Below, one piece after another: positions 13,301 through 22,300 of a stretch of DNA of 64,000 bases. The position numbers were made by a program, and so were the translations under genes. Source of the DNA: Bufo bufo (taxonomy: Eukaryota; Chordata; Amphibia; Anura; Bufonidae); the NCBI RefSeq assembly GCF_905171765.1, contig NC_053390.1:590637793-590701792 (forward strand), written 5' to 3'. Each line of letters begins with the position of its first letter. Position 1 is the stretch's first letter. The notes beneath the pieces are model-generated. The model was not told the origin of the DNA and did no database searches. It was given only the letters and a program-made list of their open reading frames with translations.

Positions 13301-16300
13301 TGATGTGTTGGTGAGCCAGACAGCCCACATGTTAGCCTGTTATAGGAAGAATTGTGCCAGCCCCTCAGCTGTCAGCCAGGTATGTAGCCAAGAATCAGCG
13401 TAAAATGTCACTTTCCTTTGTTTCATGTTTTTTACTTGTCTGTTCCTTTATAAGGCTCTGTACACATTACATCTGAGCCTTACTTTAGATGTATATGTCA
13501 GGAATAGTTCTTGACGTATCTCACATATTTTGTGACGTATATCGCGTATTTCACCTCCAGCTCTCTAGCTCTTGTTAAACTACAACTCCCACCATTCTCC
13601 AATAATTTCCATGGTAGTCCTGAGAACAGTGTGCATGCAGGGAGCTGTGGTTTTACAACATCTGGAGGGTCGGGGGTTGCTGACCCCTGGTGTAGAAAGT
13701 TTGTAATTCGCTTTATTGTAGACTATTATGTTCAATGTGTTCCTCACTGAAATGTCCTGTATGACCCCAAATACACAGAACTGTCACATAATCAAGGTAA
13801 TGATTAAACCCTTGATTTTTGATGCATGTCGTCTCTTTAAAGATGGAGGGGTGCTTGTTGTTTCACATAGCAGACACTTGGGGCTAATGTCCGCGATCGC
13901 CAATAACGCCAATCAGACTTTTAACTCCTCAAATCAATTGTGACTATGGCATCTGAGGCGGCCTTCCCCGGGAGCCCTGCGCAGCCAGGGCCCGAATGGT
14001 TTCCCCCAGCTTAGGTCAGGGAAGCCGTTCATTTGTGTTAGGGCTCATGCACATGGCAGTTGCTGTTTTTGTGGACCACAAATTGCGGATCTGCATTTTG
14101 CTTAATGGAACATCCTGCCCTCTGTAGAACTGTCCTATCCTTGTCTGCAAAATGGACAAGAATATGACATGTTGTATTTTTGCAGGTGCTGTGGAAAGGA
14201 CATACAGATGCAGAAGCACATGGTGTGCCGTCAGCATCTTTTTCTGCCCGACTGAAATGAATGGGTCCGCATCCGCTATGCAAATAATGTGGATCGGATG
14301 CGGACAAAAACCACTGTCGTGTGCATAAGCCCTTAATTGCATGGGTCTCTCTGAAGAATTCCATGCTATTACAGCTGTGGTTCTTATGGAGGCCTGCAGG
14401 TGGCAGGGCTCCATAAGAACAGTGAATATGCCATACACTGCCATGCTAATTCATTGCAGTGTTAGGGAGAAGCAATCTGCCTTACACTAGGGGGGGGGGC
14501 GTAAAAAAGTAAAAAAAAAAAATTTACAAAGAAAATAATAACTAAAGAAAATAAAGAAAAAAATTATATGCAAATCACCCCCCTTCCCCATAATAAAAAT
14601 AAACACAAAAAAAAATAAAGATCATATGCACCACTAAGTTCCAATATGCCCAAACTATTGAAATATAAAATTATTTATCTCACCCTAACAGAAAAAAAAA
14701 AATTAATGGCTGATTTGTAGTTTTTTCATCACCTCCAAAAAAAATGGAATAATAAGTGATTAAAAAGTCATACACACCCCAAAATGAAATGTTGCAAAAA
14801 ATGAACCCTAATACAGCTCCGTAGATGGAATAATAAAAAGTTACGGTGATCAGAATTTGGCCATATTTTTTCCCAATTTTGTTCAGTACTAAAGCACAAG
14901 AAAAACTTTACAAATCTGGTATAGCTGTAGTAATACGACCCAGAGAATGAAGTTAACAGGTCGGTTTAACTGCACAGGGATCGGTGTAAAAATGAAACCC
15001 ATAAAACTATGGCACAATTGCATTTTTTTTTTTTATTCTACCCCATTTAGATTTTTCCAGCTTCCCACTACTTTATATGTACGGTAAATATGTAAAAAAA
15101 AAATACATACATACATCCCATATATCAAAACGACCATTGCATTAAAGGAGATATAATTTAAAAAAATATTTTAGTTGCACATTGTGCTATTAACAAAATG
15201 AAAGAAATGAAAACAAATATATATATATTTTACATTCTCCTGGGTGTAAAAAATTTAAAGCAAAAAATACCTAAGTACAAGTGCCATAAAAATAAAGCCC
15301 CATTTATCACCGACCAAGGCTGGATAGACTTATCCAAATCCGCGTACAAGTCAGAGATGAATCATTACACACGGTGCAGCTGATTGTGAATTTGCCATCT
15401 CTATTCCCCAGCTCATCCTTCCTGACTCCATGAAAGTGCTGCCAGTCTACATGAATTGCTTGCTGAAGAACGAGGTGTTGGTCGCCAGCCCAGAGATTGC
15501 AACTGATGAGAGGACATTTCAGAGACAGCTGCTCATGTCCATGGATGTGGCCAGCTCCCAGCTCTTTTACTACCCACTTCTTTTACCTTTAGTAAGTGAA
15601 TATTGTAATTAGAGATGAGCGAATTTCATATTTTGAAATTTGCTCACACTTCGTTTGTTGATGAATTGCGTTATGGATTCCGTTACCATGGACCATAACG
15701 CAATTCTATGACAGAATGCATAACGGAATGCCTTTAGAGGCATTCCGTCATAATATAAGTCTATGGGCTGCAAAACGGATCCGTCCCGTTTCCGTTATGC
15801 AGGGGAGCCCTCCCCTGCATAACGGAAACGGGACGGATCCGTTTTGCAGCTCTAAAGGCATTCCGTTAGATATGGAAGTTTCTGTACTTATCATTTCTAA
15901 TGTACAATGATTGGCATTGTCTGATACTGTATGTCGAGTAATTTTTCTAAATAAAAAAAGATCTGATTTTTTAAAAAAAGGCATTCCGTTATGCATTCCG
16001 TCATAGAATTGCGTTATGGTTCGTCATAATGGAATCCATAACGCAATTCACCTCTTTCCAACAAACGAAGTGTGAACTAATTTCATAAGCGGAAATTCGC
16101 TCATTTCTAATTGTAATCATAGCAGTGCACGCATTGGATTGCTGTAAGGGACACATATGGGGCACAGACGTGGGTCTTAAGAATTGGTTATAACTGTACT
16201 GTTGTGATTTGTATGCAGAACACAATGGACACCAAGAGTGACATCATTCCCCCAGCCGTGCGTTGCTCAGAGGAACGATTGTCTGATGGAGGAATATTCC

Positions 16301-19300
16301 TGTTGGCTAATGGTCTTAGCATGTTCCTGTGGCTGGGCGCCAATTGTCCTCCTGAATTCATCCAAGGAGTTTTCAGTGTTCCATCTTTTGCGCACATCAG
16401 CCCAGAAGCTGTAAGTTATTTGCATGATGGAGGTCAATGGGGAAGAATTTACTTTTTATGAGACAAAGGATATGGCTTAGAGAACTTGTGATGTAGCTTA
16501 GTGGGAAATGAGTGTTGTTAATAATGTGATAGCAAGCGGCAAATGGCACCAAAATTTCAGCTTCCAATATTGACACAAATGAAAGCAACCAATGATAGCA
16601 TAAGGTTAGACAAAAGTGTTTAAAGCGGTTGTCCAGGCCTATCCTCAGGATCACTAGCTGATCAGAAGGGGGTCCGACACTCCACACACCTGACAATCAG
16701 CTGTTATGTGTAGCAAATGCAGTATTGTTCCCATTGACTTCCATGGGAGCAATGCTGCAGTTGTGACCGCTGTCCACTGCAATGTTGACAGTGCTCTGTA
16801 GTCTAGCATGATGCACCAAATTTATCATACAGCGTGAGACATTGTGGTAAATTATGTCTAAATATTACACAGAATTAGTAAATTTGCCTCATCATGTTAT
16901 AGTATTGAACAACCATGTTGGATTAGTACAGAAGAAACTGAAACTTTTATATATGGGGCCCAGTTTCATGACAAGTTGTTCCAGGTGTGAAGACTTTAGT
17001 AAAAGAATTAAAGGGGTTATCCCATGACTAATGTAAGAAATGAAAATCAGACATCATATAGTACATGACAATCTCTTTCTATAAAAGCTAGAACCAGCCC
17101 TGTACCTCACATGGATCCAGAGATCTCCCCATTCATTGCTCTGCTAGATTCATATCAAGCTGTCAGCTCAAGGGGAGTGTCTTTTCTGCTGCAGCTAAGG
17201 GGGCGTGTCTCAGCTCTCCCTATCACAGCTCAGGGGGCAGTTGAAGCATGAAACTGAGCATGTGCGGCCTTCTCAGTGAGCAGGACAAAGAGATAAGAAA
17301 AAAACAAACAGCAGGTGGCGCTATACCAATTCATTTTATTGAATAACTCGGTGGCTATGCTAAATATTTTATTACAGGCAATTACAAAAGTATTCAGATC
17401 CAGGTGTAGGTTTAAAAACTGTAGAATATTTTTGTAGGACAACCCCTTTAATAGCAGTTATGGAAAGGATTCCATGCATCTCTTACAGGCTGTAGTCTTG
17501 TAGATATCTTTATTCAGTGAGGAATGATTTCTTCTGTAATGTTGTACGTTCATAATTCCTTCTACTTACAGACATCAGTTCCTGAACTGGACAGCCCTCA
17601 TTCCAAGAAACTAAGGACAATTATGGAAGCCATTCAGAGCAAAAGTTCCTACTCAATGAAGGTATACAAGTCACTTCTAGGATATAGAAAAGGTTGCTAA
17701 TATAGTATCTATAATGTATCTAATAAGGAAGATCTACGTCTAAGGCTACTTTCACACTTGGAAGGCTACTTTTAATACTTGAAAAAAAAAAAAAGGTTCA
17801 GTTTGGTCCCCATGCATTCTGAATGGAAAGAGATCCGTTCAGGATGCATCAGGATGTCTTTCATTCCATCAGCATTCCGTTTTGTGACTGGCACTGAAAA
17901 CAATCAGTCAATCATAACAGAATCCTTTTTTTCGGAGCCTAAAAAAACGGATCCGTCACCCATTGACTTTCAATGTATGTAGTGTCAGATCCATTTATTT
18001 CCGTTTTGATTTCACACAACCGCATCCTAAAGGAACGGATGTATCCTGATGTACAAAATTAAAACAAATCAGTTTAATTCCGGTATTGAGATCCTCTGCC
18101 AGACCTCAATACCGGAAAACAACAATGCAAGTGTGAAAGTAGCCTTAGGCCGCTTTCAGACGAGCGTATTTGCAATGCGTATATAATCCGGATTATATGT
18201 CCCGCAATCCGCTGCTAATGTTATCGAATAGAGCTATTTACATGGGCGTATAGTTTGCATTAGCATTAGAAATCCGCAGCATCTCCGAGTTTTGTTACAT
18301 AGTTAATACGGTTGAAAAAAGACAAACGTCCATCAAGTTCAACCAAGGGATCGGTGGGGACGCGAAACCCAGAAGGAAGTGAGACTCATATTTCTACACG
18401 TTTTCATAAGCATTTATGTTTTTTACTTTTAAGAATTCGTCTAAACCCTTTTTGAAACTGTCCACTGTTCCTGCTGTGACCACGTCCTGAGGAAGCCTAT
18501 TCCACAGATTCACAGTTCTTACAGTAAAGAAGCTTTGACATTTCTGGAGACTGAACTTTTTCTTCTCCAGTCGGAGGCAGTGTCCCCTTGTCTTTTGAGC
18601 ACATTTTACATGGAACAGCTTTTCACCGTATTTTTTGCATGGCCCATTTTTATATTTGTATAGGTTAATCATGTCTCCCCTTAGACGTCGCTTCTCAAGA
18701 CTAGATAAATTCAATTCTTTTAATCTTTCTTCATAACTAAGACCCTCCATTCCCCTTATCAGTTTAGTCGCTCTCCTCTGTACTTTTCCAGCTGCAGTGC
18801 GTCCTTTCTATGTACTGGTGCCCAGAACTGAACTGCACATTCCAGATGAGGCCGCACCAGCGCTTTGTAAAGTGGTAATATTACATCCCTGCCCCGCGAG
18901 TCCATGCCTCGTTTAATGCATGACAATATCCTGGTGGCCTTAGAAGCAGCCGACATTGTATCTACGATCTACAAGGACACCCAAATTCTTCTCTATAAGG
19001 GACTCTCCCAGTGTTACATCCCCTACAACATATGAAGCACGGAGATTATTACTACCAAGATGCATAACTTTACATTTATCCACATTGAACCTCATTTGCC
19101 AAGTTGATGCCCAATCACTCAGAGTGTTCAAGTCAGCTTGTAGTATATGGACATCTTCCATAGACTGTACAGTTCTACATAGCTTAGTGTCATCTGCAAA
19201 AATAGATATGGTGCTATTAATCCTGTACTCAATATCATTAATAAATAAATTCAATAATAGAGGGCCCAGCACTGAACCTTGGGGTACACCACTTATAACC

Positions 19301-22300
19301 CGGGACTATTCTGAATAGGAATCATTGACCACAACTCTCTGGACACGGTCCTTCAGCCAGTTTTCAATCCAATTACAAAGTATACTTTCCAAGCCTATAG
19401 ACCTTACTTTACCTATTAAACGTCTATGAGGGACAGTATCAAAAGCCTTTGCAAAATCCAGAAACACTACATCCACAGCCGCCCTCTGTCCAAGCTACTA
19501 CTCACCTCCTCATAAAAACAAATCAGGTTAGTCTTCCAACTTCTGTCCTTGGTAAACCCATGCTGGTTATCACTTATATTATTATGTATAGTCACATACT
19601 CCTGTATATAGTCCCTTAAGAGTCCTTCAAACATTTTTCCCACAACAGAAGTTAAACTAACTGCTCTATAATTTCCTGGGGAGGACCTTGATCCTTTTTT
19701 AATATGGGCACCACGTTTGCCTTGCGCCAATCACTTGGCACTGTACCAGTACCTAGAGAATCTTTAAAAATTATAAACAGGGGCACAGCAATGACTGAAC
19801 TGAGCTCTTTAAGCACTCTTGGGTGTAATCCATCTGGACCCGGAGCCTTGTTCACATTTACTGTATTTAACTTGTCTTGGACCATATCTACAGTTGTTTC
19901 CAAATACACACATTACAGTCTGTGAAGTGCATAAATAGAGAAGGATGGAAGAAATACGCATGTAAATCCTGATGAAATCCTGATGACAATACTGATGGTA
20001 TATCAGAAATCCTGAGCCAGAATACTGACGGATCTCAATACACTCGTCTGAAAGCGGCCTTAGAGACAGCAAAAGGATTGTCCATTTTGCGAGACAGTTT
20101 TACTTTCCATTTTGGGTCGTGGTCCTCTTTACCTATTCACTACACTGAAAAGCTGGAGAAAAGAAGATGATAGTACCATAACTTTGACCAATGGTAGATT
20201 GTCATCTCAGTGTTAGGGCTCCAGTCTGCTCTTCTGCTGGCTTATACACGAAAATATGCGGATTTTCATGTGGAAAAAGGTAGCATAATACAGTACCAGC
20301 AAAGTGAATGACATTTGACAAAAATTTTTTTTATTGATTTTAATGTATTAAACATACAGATATGCAATGAAGTATAATCAGGATTATTTTGCATATATCT
20401 GATACCGATCCAATGATTGTACATCATCTGTTATGATACAGCATATTAGAAGTACAATACAGAACTTTAAACAGTTCCCCTTTACCCCCCCTTCCTCCCA
20501 CTCCTAACCTTCGCACCCCCTCCGGATGTACACCGACCCCCCCTTCCAATTATCTGTTTCAGTCAAATCGATTTGAACGTATACATATTACTTTCAGATT
20601 CCCCAATTTCCCTTTTAGATCTGATAGCAAATACCACTCTGTATATTGAAAATTTCGCATTGGTTTTTGAATCTCTTCTTTGGACAGGTGTTTGCTGATA
20701 TAAGTTTTCCATTTATCAAGGAAGTGTGCTGATCTATAATCTTTTGGTTTTTCCGCTTCTAGCTGATCCATTATTAAAAAGTATCTCATTTGTACATGAA
20801 TTTCTGCGTCCGAGGGTGTGTGGAGTTAGCCAAGTGCACAGCAAACACCTAAGTGCTACTAATAAGACACCATCTATTAAATTAGGCACCTTCAGTTTCT
20901 CCGGGTAGCCATGGAATAAGACCACTAGGTTGCATGGTAATTCTATCTGCCAGGTTGTTTTAATCCAAGATAAGATCTTTTCCCAATAGGCCTGAATCAG
21001 CAGCCAGCTCCAAATGCAGTGATCTAAACCTGCCTTAGGCATATCACACTTAGGGCAAGCCATTATCTTCTTTGGGTTTATAGCTGAAGCTGGAATAATA
21101 AAAGTATAAATTGCCCTATGTATTAGCCTAAAGTATGTTTCTCTCCATCTTTCACATAATACTGCTCTTCTAACTTTCGCCCAACCTGTCATCATTTCGT
21201 CCCTCCAGTCTATAGGTCCTAACAATGGTTTCCAACCCTGAAATAATTGCGGAATAAGCTTATTATTTTCTCTTTCTCTCAGAGTTTTATATCAGAAAGT
21301 GGAAGTTTATGTTCTTTTGGCCTAGAAGATCAAGGCGATTAGAAACATATTCCTGTTGTACATTTTTCAATCTTGATTTACAAAAAGCCATCATTTGATA
21401 ATATTGCATAGCCTGTCCTTTAGGCAAACCATACCTATCATGCAATTCCTGTAAAGACATATAGCGAGGTTCTTCTTCATGTAATATATAGACCCATAAA
21501 CCCAGTGATCTCCATGTTCGGAACAGCTTGTTGGTCTTCCCCATGTCAAATTATGGGTGATTTCACAGAGACATATGTTTAGATGCTAAAAATTATAATC
21601 CGAACATCTTCCTCACCTCTTTCCATGCTACTACAGTGTCTCTGATCACCACCAATGTTTTTATGTCAGAATGTAATGTTAGTTTGGAATGTAGAAGGCC
21701 TCCCAGACCCCACCCTTTGGCTAATTCTTTTTCCAAAGAAATATTTGAATAGTGTGATGTCTGTCCTAGCCAATCCCTACAATGTCGAAAAAGGCTTGCC
21801 AAATTATATCTCCGTAAGTCCAGGAATTGGACCGATAATGTCTTCAGAGCTATTCTCGGTCTTTTCTCTGACCATATAAATCCTGCAACCATATAAATCC
21901 TGCAAATGTCCTATTTAAAAACTTAATGTCCTTATGCTTGAGCAAAATAGGTATGGTTTGCATCGGGTAAAGTAATTTTGGGAAGTTGATCATTTTTATC
22001 AAATGACACTTGCCCAATAAACATAGTGGTAGTCTTTGCCATCTGATAAGTTCTTGTTTTATCTGATGTATCAGTGGGGTATAGTTAAGGGAATACAGGG
22101 AATGAGGCGTACGACCTATCTTGATCCCCAAATAAGTTATATGGGTTTTGACCAGTGACACTGGGCAACCCCGCAGGCTAGTTTCTCGCCCATGACTCTC
22201 TGGTCCTATACATAACATTTCACATTTTCCTGGGTTGACTCTGAAACCCGAAAATTTTCTAAATTCCCGTAATGCTTCAAAGATCTTGTTCAGGTCTCTG

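Larger units (their letters stand above)
18148..20059. mobile_element. MITE split by a CR1 LINE
   Basis: TIRs GGCCGCTTTCAGACGAG (18,148) and CTCGTCTGAAAGCGGCC (20,059) are perfect, with TTA duplications (18,145-18,147, 20,060-20,062). The CR1 element at about 18,290-19,913 lies inside, so the MITE proper is only about 290 bp. Confidence 0.8.

Noticed and set aside
16204..16461. Whole 85-aa frame as a separate small gene
   Set aside because: Its middle is SEC24D exon G. The ends run past the splice acceptor and donor into intron.
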